Below are positions 15,600 through 22,739 of a DNA stretch of 30,308 bases, piece by piece; the first letter of the stretch is position 1; each line of letters opens with the position of its first letter. The translations under genes and the position numbers were made by a program. Origin of the DNA: Bacillota bacterium (GTDB lineage: Bacteria > Bacillota > Clostridia > Christensenellales > JAEXRW01); the NCBI GenBank assembly GCA_023454175.1, contig JAEXRW010000034.1, forward strand, positions 1 through 30,308, written 5' to 3'. The notes under the pieces were generated by a model. The model did not search any database and was not told the origin of the DNA. It saw only the letters and a list, made by a program, of their open reading frames with translations.

Positions 15600-16499
15600 G
15601 TGACTTCCCTGTACGGCAGCCTGCAGGCCATGGTCTACTATGTGGAGGAGAACCTGAAATCCAAGGTCACACTGGACGACCTGGCCAGGAAGACAAACAT
15701 TTCAAAATACCACCTCTCACGCATCTTCCGCGAAGTCTCCAAAACCTCGCCGATGAGCTATATCCGCAAGCGGAAACTCTCCAGCAGCCTGCACGAACTG
15801 CTGAATACCGACCTGAAGATCATCGACATCTCAATGGAGTACGGGTTTGAATTCGAACAATCGTACATCCGCTCCTTTACCCATACATTTGGCATCAGCC
15901 CCGACCGATACCGCAGGGAAAAGCCCAGCGTGAAGATCCAGGACACGCTGAACCTCGATTATGTCAAACAGATCGGGGAGGACGGGATCGCGCTGAACCC
16001 GCCCATCGTCATCCGTCCGGGATTTTTCCTCACGGGCGTGCGGCACAAGATCTTTGAGCGGGACGACAGGCTGCTGCATGAGGCCAACCGGGCGGGAAAC
16101 GAATTCTATATGAACAGGCGGCACGAGATCCAAAACGCCGTCAACGACGACGTGTACTTCGGCTATGTGGAAAACGACGTCAACGACCCCAGCTACAACT
16201 ATTACACACCGTCTCTGCAGGTGAAGGGGCCGAATCCTGTACCCGACGGTATGGTGTGCCACAAGGTGCCGACGCATAAATACGCGATGTTCAAATACAT
16301 CGGCCTGCACCACGCGATGCACACGAACATCAACAACCTGATGGACACACTCCGCTACATCTACGGGGAGTGGTTCCCGAAGAGCGGATATGTGCAGGCG
16401 GCGCCGTACCACTTCGAGCGGATCGACGGGACTATCACGCGGGAGGATTACTGCGAGGTGGAGATATACATCCCTGTCGCCCGAGGGCAACAGGGATAG
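15600..16499 (+). CDS. AraC-family regulator with GyrI-like effector domain
   Basis: This is a 299-residue protein. Residues about 6-105 form the double helix-turn-helix of the AraC family (V-T-L-D-D-L-A-R-K-T-N-I-S-K-Y-H-L-S-R-I-F-R and F-G-I-S-P-D-R-Y-R-R). Residues about 125-297 resemble the GyrI-like small-molecule-binding domain (P-P-I-V-I-R-P-G...; H-K-Y-A-M-F-K-Y; V-E-I-Y-I-P-V). This N-terminal DNA-binding, C-terminal GyrI order is that of Rob/SoxS-type multidrug-sensing regulators. The start is GTG, with GGGAGGT (15584-15590) nine bases before it. Divergence from the lipoprotein esterase makes that gene the first candidate target. The effector is unknown. Confidence 0.88.
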   Translation: MTSLYGSLQAMVYYVEENLKSKVTLDDLARKTNISKYHLSRIFREVSKTSPMSYIRKRKLSSSLHELLNTDLKIIDISMEYGFEFEQSYIRSFTHTFGISPDRYRREKPSVKIQDTLNLDYVKQIGEDGIALNPPIVIRPGFFLTGVRHKIFERDDRLLHEANRAGNEFYMNRRHEIQNAVNDDVYFGYVENDVNDPSYNYYTPSLQVKGPNPVPDGMVCHKVPTHKYAMFKYIGLHHAMHTNINNLMDTLRYIYGEWFPKSGYVQAAPYHFERIDGTITREDYCEVEIYIPVARGQQG

Positions 16500-16547
16500 T
16501 TGAGAGTTGAAAGTTGAGAGTGGAGAGTTGTGGAATGCCCTACGGGG
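16498..16547 (+). repeat. GTTGAGA/GTTGAAA degenerate repeats plus CCTACGGGG block
   Basis: Immediately after the regulator stop come AGTTGAGAGTTGAAAGTTGA-type heptads and then GTGGAATGCCCTACGGGG. The structured repeat copy begins four bases later, so the two modules form one composite unit. Confidence 0.7.
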
Positions 16548-16550
16548 TCT

Positions 16551-16630
16551 CTCCTTCCGGCACCATTGTGATTTCAATTGGACCAATTGAAATCACATTA
16601 GTGCCACCTCCTCTCTGAGGGAGGCAAGAT
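16551..16630 (+). repeat. Structured intergenic repeat, copy 4 (perfect 13-bp first stem)
   Basis: CTCCTTCCGGCACC leads into GTGATTTCAATTG/CAATTGAAATCAC (16568-16580, 16584-16596), then GTGCCACCTCC and the second stem ending GGGAGGCAAGAT. The same architecture stands at 26513-26594 with a T-A to C-G exchange in the stem. Confidence 0.85.
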
Positions 16631-16664
16631 AGCCCTATTACAGTGCAAACGGCTGAGAGGTAAT

Positions 16665-17402
16665 ATGACAGATCATCAAAGCCCGGGAAAGACATATACT
16701 TTTTTCGCAAAGCTGACGAAACCATTTGTGTATATTTTCCCTGCCTGTGCTGTGATCGCGCTTGTTTTCAAGCTATTTAACTTTGAAGTATATGGCGACG
16801 GAGCGAAGGCGGGGCTAATCGTCATATATTGCATACCTGGTATCCTCTTTACCATGTCCTATTATTTCAACGGGATAAGGGTTTACGAACTCATCGCCAG
16901 CTTTGCCGTTATCATTATTGCAAGCATGACATCAGTGGAAACCACCTTTGCAGCAGTAGCATTCACGGTAGGCATCATACCATCTTTCCATTTGAAAAGC
17001 ACCAAGGCCGTGCATAATGCAAGCCAGGCCGCAAGCATTTTCCTGGGGATCCTCGTGGTGGCCATCCTGGAAGCAACCATTACGGGACAAGCGGCCATGC
17101 CGGCCACCTACCGTACCCGGTACGTGGATGCTCCGGACAGGATGCACACAGTGAAAATCGTAGAAGAGGGATATGAAAAGGCATGTGAACTCAAATCCAT
17201 CACAGTCTATGACAAAGGTCCGCTTTTCCCGATACAGAAAAAACAGTACAAAAACGTGGCTTCAAGAAGCAACATGATCGTTCAATTTGAAATAAACTGG
17301 CTGGACAACAGCAGCATCCAGACGCAGTGGCACACTGTGAAAGACGATCAGCTACATGCAAACCGATTCAATATATCGTCAGACAGAATCGATTTAGAGT
17401 AG
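16665..17402 (+). CDS. Unrecognised four-helix membrane protein with extracytoplasmic C-terminal domain
   Basis: I do not recognise this 245-residue protein. Four hydrophobic stretches are visible (about 20-40, 49-68, 74-106, which may be one long or two helices, and 119-140). The C-terminal region (about 145-245) is polar and beta-like (R-T-R-Y-V-D-A, V-Q-F-E-I-N-W), probably on one side of the membrane. There are no catalytic or nucleotide-binding motifs. GAGAGG lies only four bases before the ATG. It precedes carA, but carA has its own promoter at 17429, so the genes need not be linked. Real coding is supported by the clear hydrophobic pattern and the site, not by homology. Confidence 0.6.
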   Translation: MTDHQSPGKTYTFFAKLTKPFVYIFPACAVIALVFKLFNFEVYGDGAKAGLIVIYCIPGILFTMSYYFNGIRVYELIASFAVIIIASMTSVETTFAAVAFTVGIIPSFHLKSTKAVHNASQAASIFLGILVVAILEATITGQAAMPATYRTRYVDAPDRMHTVKIVEEGYEKACELKSITVYDKGPLFPIQKKQYKNVASRSNMIVQFEINWLDNSSIQTQWHTVKDDQLHANRFNISSDRIDLE

Positions 17403-17428
17403 TGCAGCATTGGGTGATAAATATTCTA

Positions 17429-17457
17429 TAGACAAAAACGGGCGTTTTGAGGATAAT
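17429..17457 (+). promoter_or_regulatory. carA promoter
   Basis: TAGACA (17429-17434) and GATAAT (17452-17457) are exactly 17 bases apart, each differing from consensus at one position. The leader to the carA ATG is only about 30 bases, too short for the PyrR-type attenuator found before many Gram-positive pyr genes. Confidence 0.7.
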
Positions 17458-17494
17458 AGTACAAATATGAGTTTTGATTATTACGAGGTGTGAG

Positions 17495-18550
17495 ATGGCG
17501 TACCTGATCCTGGAGGACGGAACAATATTCACCGGCGAGCTTTTCGGGGCGAAGAAAGACGTGATGGGGGAAGTGGTCTTCAATACCGGTATGACCGGAT
17601 ACCAGGAGGTATTGACGGACCCGAGCTACTGCGGGCAGATCGTGACGATGACGTACCCGCTCATCGGCAATTACGGCGTTAACGAAGCGGACCCCGAATC
17701 CTGGAAGCCCCAGGTGAGGGGTTTCGTCGTACATGAACTGTGCGAAAGCCCGAGCAACTGGAAGAGCAGCGAGAAGCTGGACGAGTACCTGGCGAAGAAC
17801 AATATAACGGGCATCGCAGGGATGGACACGCGCAAGCTCACGCGGATCATCCGGGAAAAGGGCACGATGCGGGGCATGATCGCAGCCGAAATGCCGAACG
17901 ACGCCGTCATGGAAGAGATCAAGAAGTATGAAACCATTCATCCCGTGGACGATGTTACCTGTAAAGAGAAGTACACCATGGATGGCAAGGGGCCGCACAT
18001 TGCCGTCATGGACTACGGCATCAAGCAGAACATCCTGCGGAGCCTCCAGAAACGGGGATGCAAGCTGACGGTGTTCCCGGCCAAAACCAGCGCGGAAGAA
18101 GTACTGGCGTGCAGCCCCGGCGGCATTTTCCTCTCGAACGGGCCGGGCGACCCGAAGGAGAACGTGGAGGCCATCGCCGAACTGCAGAAGATGATGGGGC
18201 AAAAGCCCATCTTCGGCATCTGCCTGGGGCACCAGCTGATGGCGCTGGCGAGCGGCGCGGATACTTATAAATTAAAATACGGGCACAGGGGATGCAACCA
18301 CCCGGTGAAGGACCTGGGACACGAGCGAATTTATATTACATCCCAAAACCATGGATATGCCGTAAACCCGGATACCGTTAAAGATGGATTTGAAGTGAGC
18401 CACGTGAACTGGAACGACGGCACGGTGGAGGGAATGCGGTACAGGGACATCCCGGCATTCTCGGTGCAATTCCACCCTGAAGGCGCGCCGGGACCGGAGG
18501 ACACGGGATACCTTTTCGATGAGTTTTTAGAGATGGTTAAAAAGAATTAA
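17495..18550 (+). CDS. carA: Carbamoyl-phosphate synthase small (glutaminase) subunit
   Basis: This is a 351-residue protein of family length. The subunit hydrolyses glutamine and channels ammonia to the large subunit CarB, making carbamoyl phosphate for pyrimidines and arginine. The N-terminal domain carries T-G-M-T-G-Y-Q-E and G-I-A-G-M-D-T-R-K-L-T. The class I glutaminase domain has L-S-N-G-P-G-D-P, F-G-I-C-L-G-H-Q with nucleophile Cys243, and F-H-P-E with His327 and Glu329. A GAGGTG site precedes this ATG; an upstream in-frame ATG at 17474 lacks one. No carB follows: the next gene is unrelated and 285 bases away behind repeats. The large subunit must be encoded elsewhere. Confidence 0.96.
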   Translation: MAYLILEDGTIFTGELFGAKKDVMGEVVFNTGMTGYQEVLTDPSYCGQIVTMTYPLIGNYGVNEADPESWKPQVRGFVVHELCESPSNWKSSEKLDEYLAKNNITGIAGMDTRKLTRIIREKGTMRGMIAAEMPNDAVMEEIKKYETIHPVDDVTCKEKYTMDGKGPHIAVMDYGIKQNILRSLQKRGCKLTVFPAKTSAEEVLACSPGGIFLSNGPGDPKENVEAIAELQKMMGQKPIFGICLGHQLMALASGADTYKLKYGHRGCNHPVKDLGHERIYITSQNHGYAVNPDTVKDGFEVSHVNWNDGTVEGMRYRDIPAFSVQFHPEGAPGPEDTGYLFDEFLEMVKKN

Positions 18551-18583
18551 TAATTAATAATTAAGAATTAAGAATTTTGGTAT
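18547..18583 (+). repeat. TTAATAATTAAGAATT degenerate repeats at the carA stop
   Basis: The carA stop codon is the first unit of TAATAATTAATAATTAAG-type heptads, as after uvrA. A small perfect stem GGGAGGCAA/TTGCCTCCC follows at 18590-18609. Confidence 0.65.
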
Positions 18584-18642
18584 ACATAGGGAGGCAAGAT
18601 TGCCTCCCGTTGGGCATGATCATAATTGCCCTGTGGGGGATC

Positions 18643-18736
18643 GCTCCTTCCGGCCTTAATGTTGACCCTGACCGCCACATTAGGGCTACCTCCACTCATA
18701 AACGGGTACTGTTGCACCTGTCCGATGGAGGCAAGA
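18643..18736 (+). repeat. Structured intergenic repeat, copy 5
   Basis: It begins GCTCCTTCCGGCC, has an imperfect first stem (CCTTAATG with CATTAGGG), then CTACCTCC, an inner ACGGGTACTGTTGCACCTGT hairpin, and the closing GGAGGCAAGATG. The inner hairpin matches the ACGGGTGC/GCACCCGT arm of the copies at 20337 and 21726. Confidence 0.7.
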
Positions 18737-18800
18737 TGGTTCTGCGGTGCTCTAAGGGCAAATAAAAAAGGGTATATATACGTCATAAGGTACGTATAGT

Positions 18801-18828
18801 TTCACAAATTTGGTTTATCGGGAATAAT
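18801..18828 (+). promoter_or_regulatory. Possible promoter very close to the next start codon
   Basis: TTCACA (18801-18806) and AATAAT (18823-18828) are 16 bases apart. The expected transcription start would be within a base or two of the ATG at 18836, and no good ribosome site is present, so the mRNA may be nearly leaderless. Confidence 0.45.
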
Positions 18829-18835
18829 GTAAAGC

Positions 18836-19471
18836 ATGACGAATGAAAAGACGGCGGTGCTGCGGGACCCCGACAGCATCCGCGTGATAGACGAAAAAGG
18901 GAATTCTTCGTATGGATGCGATCAGGACTGGTACGGGTCCTTCTGGCAGCGGATGGCGGGCTGCGGACCCAGCGTGGCCTCCAACCTGCTGCTCTACCTG
19001 CACCATGCGGGAAAGCTGAACCTGCCGCTGGACGTGGAGAGCAAGAGCGGGTGCGTGAGGCTGATGGAGGCCGTATGGCGCCATGTGACGCCCACGACGC
19101 GGGGACTCTACCTCATCACGCAATTCTGCGAGGGCGTACACAGCTTCACCCATACATTCGGAACGAGCCTGCTCTGCATGAGCCTGGAGATCCCCAAGAA
19201 ACGGGAGGAAAGGCCGACGCTTTCCGAGGCGGCGGATTTCATCGAGGAAGGTTTAAACACCGACTGCCCGGTGGCTTTCCTGAACCTGTCCAACGGGAAG
19301 ATCAAGGCGCTGGACGAATGGCATTGGGTCACGATCGTATCCCTCACCCGGTCGGCAGACGGCAGCAAGGCGGAAGCGCTGGTCTACGACCAGGACAAAT
19401 CCTTCGTGGTGGACATGAAGCTTTGGATGGAGACCACTTCGATGGGCGGCGGGCTGGTATATTTCAAATAA
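18836..19471 (+). CDS. Papain-fold-like (C39-related) conserved protein
   Basis: This is a 211-residue protein without signal peptide or membrane segment. The pattern W-Q-R-M-A-G-C-G-P-S-V-A-S-N (Cys43), then D-E-W-H-W-V-T-I-V (His163) and V-Y-D-Q-D-K (Asp185), is the Cys-His-Asp order of papain-like enzymes. C-G-P or C-G-A-x-A after an aromatic-rich stretch is common in uncharacterised clostridial proteins of this kind. It could be a cysteine peptidase or an acyl-transferring relative; no substrate can be named. The usual ribosome site is weak or absent, and a promoter-like sequence ends seven bases before the ATG. It is unrelated in sequence to the membrane-anchored C39-like protein at 515-1198 beyond the shared fold signature. 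Confidence 0.6.
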   Translation: MTNEKTAVLRDPDSIRVIDEKGNSSYGCDQDWYGSFWQRMAGCGPSVASNLLLYLHHAGKLNLPLDVESKSGCVRLMEAVWRHVTPTTRGLYLITQFCEGVHSFTHTFGTSLLCMSLEIPKKREERPTLSEAADFIEEGLNTDCPVAFLNLSNGKIKALDEWHWVTIVSLTRSADGSKAEALVYDQDKSFVVDMKLWMETTSMGGGLVYFK

Positions 19472-19535
19472 CCGACAACATTTGCACCTGGCTGGACAAG
19501 CAGACCAATACAAAGACGCAAAGAAGCAGGAATAA

Positions 19536-19546
19536 TGTGGTATAAT
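19536..19546 (+). promoter_or_regulatory. Extended -10 promoter of the QueG-like gene
   Basis: TGTGGTATAAT is identical to the uvrB -10 region. No good -35 is seen, as expected when TGn is present. No LexA-type palindrome lies around it. Confidence 0.55.
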
Positions 19547-19608
19547 GGTGAAGGGCAGGAGCCTTTTACTTTTACTATGCCATTTTTATTTGTGCAGGGG
19601 GCATTGAT

Positions 19609-20283
19609 ATGGATTCCACAGCAGTCAAACAGACCGCCTATGGACTGGGCGTGGACCTTTGCGGCATCGCGGGCGCGGACCGCTTCACGGATGCGCCGGA
19701 GGGATTCGGCCCGTGCGACGTGCTGCCGGGCTGCAAGTCCGTCATCGTAATCGCACGGCAGTTCAACCACGGGACACTGAAAGCCGCATCGACCATCCCC
19801 TATACCGTGGTGCGCAACGACCTTTCCTTCAAGCTAAACGAGGACGCATGGGCCATTGCAGATGCTATGGACAGGGCGGGGCACACGGCTATCCCGATGG
19901 GGTGCATCGGACCGGACGAGTACGACAAAAAGACGGACAAGATGCGGGGGATCCTCTCCCTGAAGCACGCTGCGGTGCTGGCGGGGCTGGGGAAGATGGG
20001 CAAGAACACATTGCTCGTCAACGACAGATTCGGAAACATGCTGTGGCTCAACGCGATCATGACGACGGAGGAGCTGGAGCCCGATCCCATCGCAAGTTAC
20101 GAGCCCTGCATACCCACCTGCCGGAAATGCCTGGACATATGCCCGGTGAAAGCACTTGACGGGGTATCCATCCAACAGCCGCTGTGCCGCAACCATGCTT
20201 TCGGGGAGAAGGACGGCGGGGAATGGCGCATCAAATGCTACGAGTGCAGGAAGATATGCCCGAACTGCATGGGAATGAAATAA
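19609..20283 (+). CDS. Short QueG-like double [4Fe-4S] protein
   Basis: This is a 224-residue protein. The N-terminal region (G-V-D-L-C-G-I-A-G-A-D-R-F) and the central K-H-A-A-V-L-A-G-L-G-K-M-G-K-N-T-L-L-V resemble epoxyqueuosine reductase. Two iron-sulfur motifs follow: Cys167, 171, 174 and 178 (C-R-K-C-L-D-I-C-P) and Cys210, 213 and 217 (C-Y-E-C-R-K-I-C-P), with extra Cys193 and Cys220. True QueG is a cobalamin-dependent enzyme of queuosine synthesis of about 380 residues. This one lacks the C-terminal HEAT-like region, so it belongs to the short anaerobe subfamily of unproven function, and I do not assign queG. AGGGGG precedes the ATG. Confidence 0.8.
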   Translation: MDSTAVKQTAYGLGVDLCGIAGADRFTDAPEGFGPCDVLPGCKSVIVIARQFNHGTLKAASTIPYTVVRNDLSFKLNEDAWAIADAMDRAGHTAIPMGCIGPDEYDKKTDKMRGILSLKHAAVLAGLGKMGKNTLLVNDRFGNMLWLNAIMTTEELEPDPIASYEPCIPTCRKCLDICPVKALDGVSIQQPLCRNHAFGEKDGGEWRIKCYECRKICPNCMGMK

Positions 20284-20319
20284 TTGAGAATTGACAATTG
20301 AGAATTACCCTGCGGGGAA
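20281..20319 (+). repeat. AATTGAGA/AATTGACA degenerate repeats plus CCTGCGGGG
   Basis: The stop codon of the QueG-like gene opens TAATTGAGAATTGACAATTG-type heptads followed by ACCCTGCGGGG. The structured repeat begins about 18 bases later. Confidence 0.7.
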
Positions 20320-20336
20320 ACAGCTGACGGTGGACT

Positions 20337-20443
20337 GTGGCCCTTCCGGGGGCAAACCCCTCAGCATTGCGACCCTTTCTGGGCCGCGTTTGCAGCTCAC
20401 CCTATAACGGGTGCGATGCACCCGTCTGGGGCGCCATGCGTAG
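20337..20443 (+). repeat. Structured intergenic repeat, copy 6 (long variant)
   Basis: It begins GTGGCCCTTCCGGG. An outer arm GCATTGC...GCGCCATGC encloses a GGGTGC-type hairpin (ACGGGTGC/GCACCCGT, around 20407-20425). The linker AGCTCACCC replaces GCCACCTCC. The rest of 20444-20576 shows nothing that I can support. Confidence 0.6.
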
Positions 20444-20576
20444 AGAACGATGCGGGAGAAAAAACCACGAGCAATATAGAATAGTGGGATACCCTTGAAG
20501 CGCGAGGGAAGATTGCACTCCGGGGGAACCCTTTAGCCAAGCGACTCTAGAACACATTTTTTATTGAGGTAACAAT

Positions 20577-21470
20577 ATGACCAAGAAAAAGAAGGTACTG
20601 AAACGGATCGGGATCATCGCCGCGTGCCTCGTCGGGGCATACCTGCTGATCGAATTCCTCCTGATACCGCTGGGGATGGGCGTTTATTCATCAATACGTG
20701 TATCCGGCAAGCCCGGGGGACCGCCGGAAGGATTCCAGAGCGTGGAATTCACTGCGGCGGACGATGTGAAGCTGGCCGGATGGTACAGTCCCTCGTCAAA
20801 CGACGCGGCGATCCTGCTGCTGCACGGAAGCCAGGGGTCGCGGGAGAGCGTGCGGGCACATGCGCAGATGCTGGCGAAAAACGGCTTCGGCGTACTGGCC
20901 ATCGACATGCGGGGAAACGGGGAGAGCGGCGGGACGGCCAACGCATACGGATGGGAATGCGGGAAGGACGTGCGTGCAGGGGTGGATTTCCTGAAAAGCC
21001 AGGGCATAAATAAAATCGGCGGCATGGGGCTGTCCCTGGGCGGGGAGGTGCTGCTGGGGGAAGCCTACAATTGTCCGGAGATGACCGCCATCGTGAGCGA
21101 CGGGGCGACTTTCCATACACCGGACGATTACGTGGCGCTGGATTCGAGGAAGGACTTCATACGGGGAGCGCCCACGAACCTGACGTTTGCGTTCACATCC
21201 TTATTCACCGGACAGACCGCGCCAAAGACGTCCATTCCCGATTCCATATCGGGCGTACCAAGCACGCAGTTCCTCTTCATCGCCGCGGGCAGCAAAGCTG
21301 CCGAATCGGAATACGGGGATGCTTTTGTGAAGGCAGCGGCGGGGCGGGGGGAGATGTGGGTGGCGCCGGACGCGGGGCATACCGGGGCATACGCCATGTA
21401 CCCGGGCGAATATGAGAGCAGGGTCATCGATTTCTACCTGTGGGCGCTGGAGATACAGAGGAAATGCTAG
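20577..21470 (+). CDS. Membrane-anchored alpha/beta hydrolase
   Basis: This is a 297-residue protein with a basic start (M-T-K-K-K-K) and one N-terminal membrane segment (about 12-36). The hydrolase domain has L-L-L-H-G-S-Q-G-S-R (oxyanion region, 81-90), D-M-R-G-N-G-E-S-G-G (110-119), the nucleophile elbow G-L-S-L-G-G with Ser153, and His268 in D-A-G-H-T. Its layout resembles the YqkD/BAAT-like dienelactone-hydrolase-related membrane hydrolases of Firmicutes. The active site probably faces outward. The substrate is unknown. GAGG lies eight bases before the ATG. It is monocistronic, with repeats on both sides. Confidence 0.85.
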   Translation: MTKKKKVLKRIGIIAACLVGAYLLIEFLLIPLGMGVYSSIRVSGKPGGPPEGFQSVEFTAADDVKLAGWYSPSSNDAAILLLHGSQGSRESVRAHAQMLAKNGFGVLAIDMRGNGESGGTANAYGWECGKDVRAGVDFLKSQGINKIGGMGLSLGGEVLLGEAYNCPEMTAIVSDGATFHTPDDYVALDSRKDFIRGAPTNLTFAFTSLFTGQTAPKTSIPDSISGVPSTQFLFIAAGSKAAESEYGDAFVKAAAGRGEMWVAPDAGHTGAYAMYPGEYESRVIDFYLWALEIQRKC

Positions 21471-21488
21471 GGATGCCGAGATAAACAA

Positions 21489-21580
21489 CACCTCATCCGA
21501 CGCCATAAGGGCCCAAAGGCCGCCTTTTGCGGCCCATTTGAGGCCCATTTGGCGCCACCTTCCCCTCCAGGGGAAGGCTT
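21489..21580 (+). repeat. Structured intergenic repeat, copy 7 (long first hairpin)
   Basis: It starts CACCTCATCCGACGCC, carries a long imperfect hairpin built of GGGCCCAAAGGCC and GGCCCATTTGAGGCCC segments, and closes with GGCGCCACCTTCCCC-TCCA-GGGGAAGGCTT. It is the same subtype as 8412-8461 with about 40 extra bases in the first arm. Confidence 0.75.
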
Positions 21581-21611
21581 CGGAACGTGTTAAATAATAT
21601 AAAGACAAAAC

Positions 21612-21637
21612 AGAGAATTGAGAATTGCCTGCGGGGA
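21612..21637 (+). repeat. AATTGAGA repeat plus CCTGCGGGG
   Basis: GAGAATTGAGAATTGCCTGCGGGG is a short copy of the heptad plus CCTGCGGGG module, here between two structured repeats rather than directly at a stop codon. Confidence 0.6.
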
Positions 21638-21725
21638 TATTTTCGATCAATATTGAAAAATGAGCAATGAGTAACGATCCATTTGGGATGATAAAACAGC
21701 CATAAAAGAAAGTTAAGAGGATTTC

Positions 21726-21800
21726 TCTCCCTCAGTCACCTGGCGGTGACAGCTCACCTCATAAACGGGTGCTCTTGCACCCGTTGGAGGGAGCCAAGAT
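21726..21800 (+). repeat. Structured intergenic repeat, copy 8
   Basis: GTCACC/GGTGAC (21735-21740, 21745-21750) is followed by AGCTCACC, an inner ACGGGTGC/GCACCCGT stem, and GGAGGGAGCCAAGATGG. The copy ends 18 bases from the stop of the minus-strand dehydrogenase gene, so it could help end that transcript. Confidence 0.75.
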
Positions 21801-21817
21801 GGGTGGATGCCGACCGA

Positions 21818-22612
21818 TTATTTCAGAATCTTGCGTATGACCCGAACTTGCATGCGCAGGGGGAGGATGCTGAACAGCTTCAAAAACAGGCTGTTCCTGA
21901 CCTTATAAACCGGCTTCGGGTCTTTGGCTTCGACGATCTTACCGACGACTTTTGCCAGCACATCGGGATGACGCCCTTTCCCGATCTCGCCTTCCATGAC
22001 CTTTTTGAAACTCAGCGTGTTCATCTTGTACAACTGTGTTTTGGCTATCATCCGGTCCAGCGCGGGGCCGGTGGAACCCGTCATGGCCGTGGTGAAAGCG
22101 CCGGGCTTCAATTCAACGACAGAGACGCCCAGCAGGCATAATTCCAGGCGGAGGGCGCGGGCATAATGCTCCAGCGCCGTTTTGACGAGGGAATAAATGG
22201 CCGCGAAGGGGAAGGGGTTCAACCCCGCGACCTCGCTCGTCGTTATCACAATGCGCCCATGCTTCCTGAGCAGGGGGAGAAAGACTTTATTCACCCTATA
22301 GACGCCCATGATATTCACATCGATGAAATTCGCGAGCTCTTTTTCATCGATCTCGATAAAGGAATCCATCGCGAAGAGGCCGGAGAGGTGGATGACGGCG
22401 TCCAATTCGGGCGCAACCTTTTCAACCTCGTCAAAAACCGCCTGGATAGCCGCAGTATCCCGGACGTCCATGATGTATTGCGTGATATTCGCATGGGCTT
22501 CCCTGTACTTCACGATATCACAGGAAAAGACCCTGCAGCCACGCTCTGCCAGGTATTTCGCAGCCGCCAAACCCAGGCCGCCGGCCCCGCCGGTGATCAA
22601 TACATTTTTCAA
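21818..22612 (-). CDS. Short-chain dehydrogenase/reductase
   Basis: This is a classical SDR of about 264 residues. It has the cofactor motif T-G-G-A-G-G-L-G near the N-terminus, N-I-M-G-V-Y, the catalytic Ser in T-T-S-E-V-A-G, and the Y-S-L-V-K (Y-x3-K) pair. It should be an NAD(P)-dependent oxidoreductase; the substrate is unknown. The C-terminus is basic and hydrophobic (I-L-P-L-R-M-Q-V-R-V-I-R-K-I-L-K) and may touch the membrane. I prefer the TTG start at 22612 (M-K-N-V-L-I-T-G-G) because GGGGGTG lies six bases before it and the predicted transcript begins near 22630. The ATG at 22627 has no ribosome site and would sit within a few bases of the transcript end. The choice is uncertain. Confidence 0.85.
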   Translation of the reverse strand: MKNVLITGGAGGLGLAAAKYLAERGCRVFSCDIVKYREAHANITQYIMDVRDTAAIQAVFDEVEKVAPELDAVIHLSGLFAMDSFIEIDEKELANFIDVNIMGVYRVNKVFLPLLRKHGRIVITTSEVAGLNPFPFAAIYSLVKTALEHYARALRLELCLLGVSVVELKPGAFTTAMTGSTGPALDRMIAKTQLYKMNTLSFKKVMEGEIGKGRHPDVLAKVVGKIVEAKDPKPVYKVRNSLFLKLFSILPLRMQVRVIRKILK

Positions 22613-22635
22613 CCCACACACCCCCATATAGTGCC

Positions 22636-22664
22636 ATTCTACCATCAATCACAGGAAAAATGAA
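22636..22664 (-). promoter_or_regulatory. Likely promoter of the dehydrogenase gene
   Basis: On the minus strand TAGAAT (22636-22641) with a preceding TGG, and TTCATT (22659-22664), are 17 bases apart. The -35 is poor and the extended -10 is good. The predicted start near 22630 argues for the downstream TTG start codon. Confidence 0.45.
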
Positions 22665-22739
22665 CCGGAGAGTTATTATTCAAGGGGATTGCGGGAATAC
22701 ACAGGAAATGGAATAATGGAAGGGAATGGAGGGAAGGAG

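Noticed and set aside
17403..17494. PyrR attenuator or riboswitch before carA
   Set aside because: The predicted leader is only about 30 bases and has no antiterminator or terminator pair. The small AAAACG/CGTTTT stem lies in the promoter spacer.
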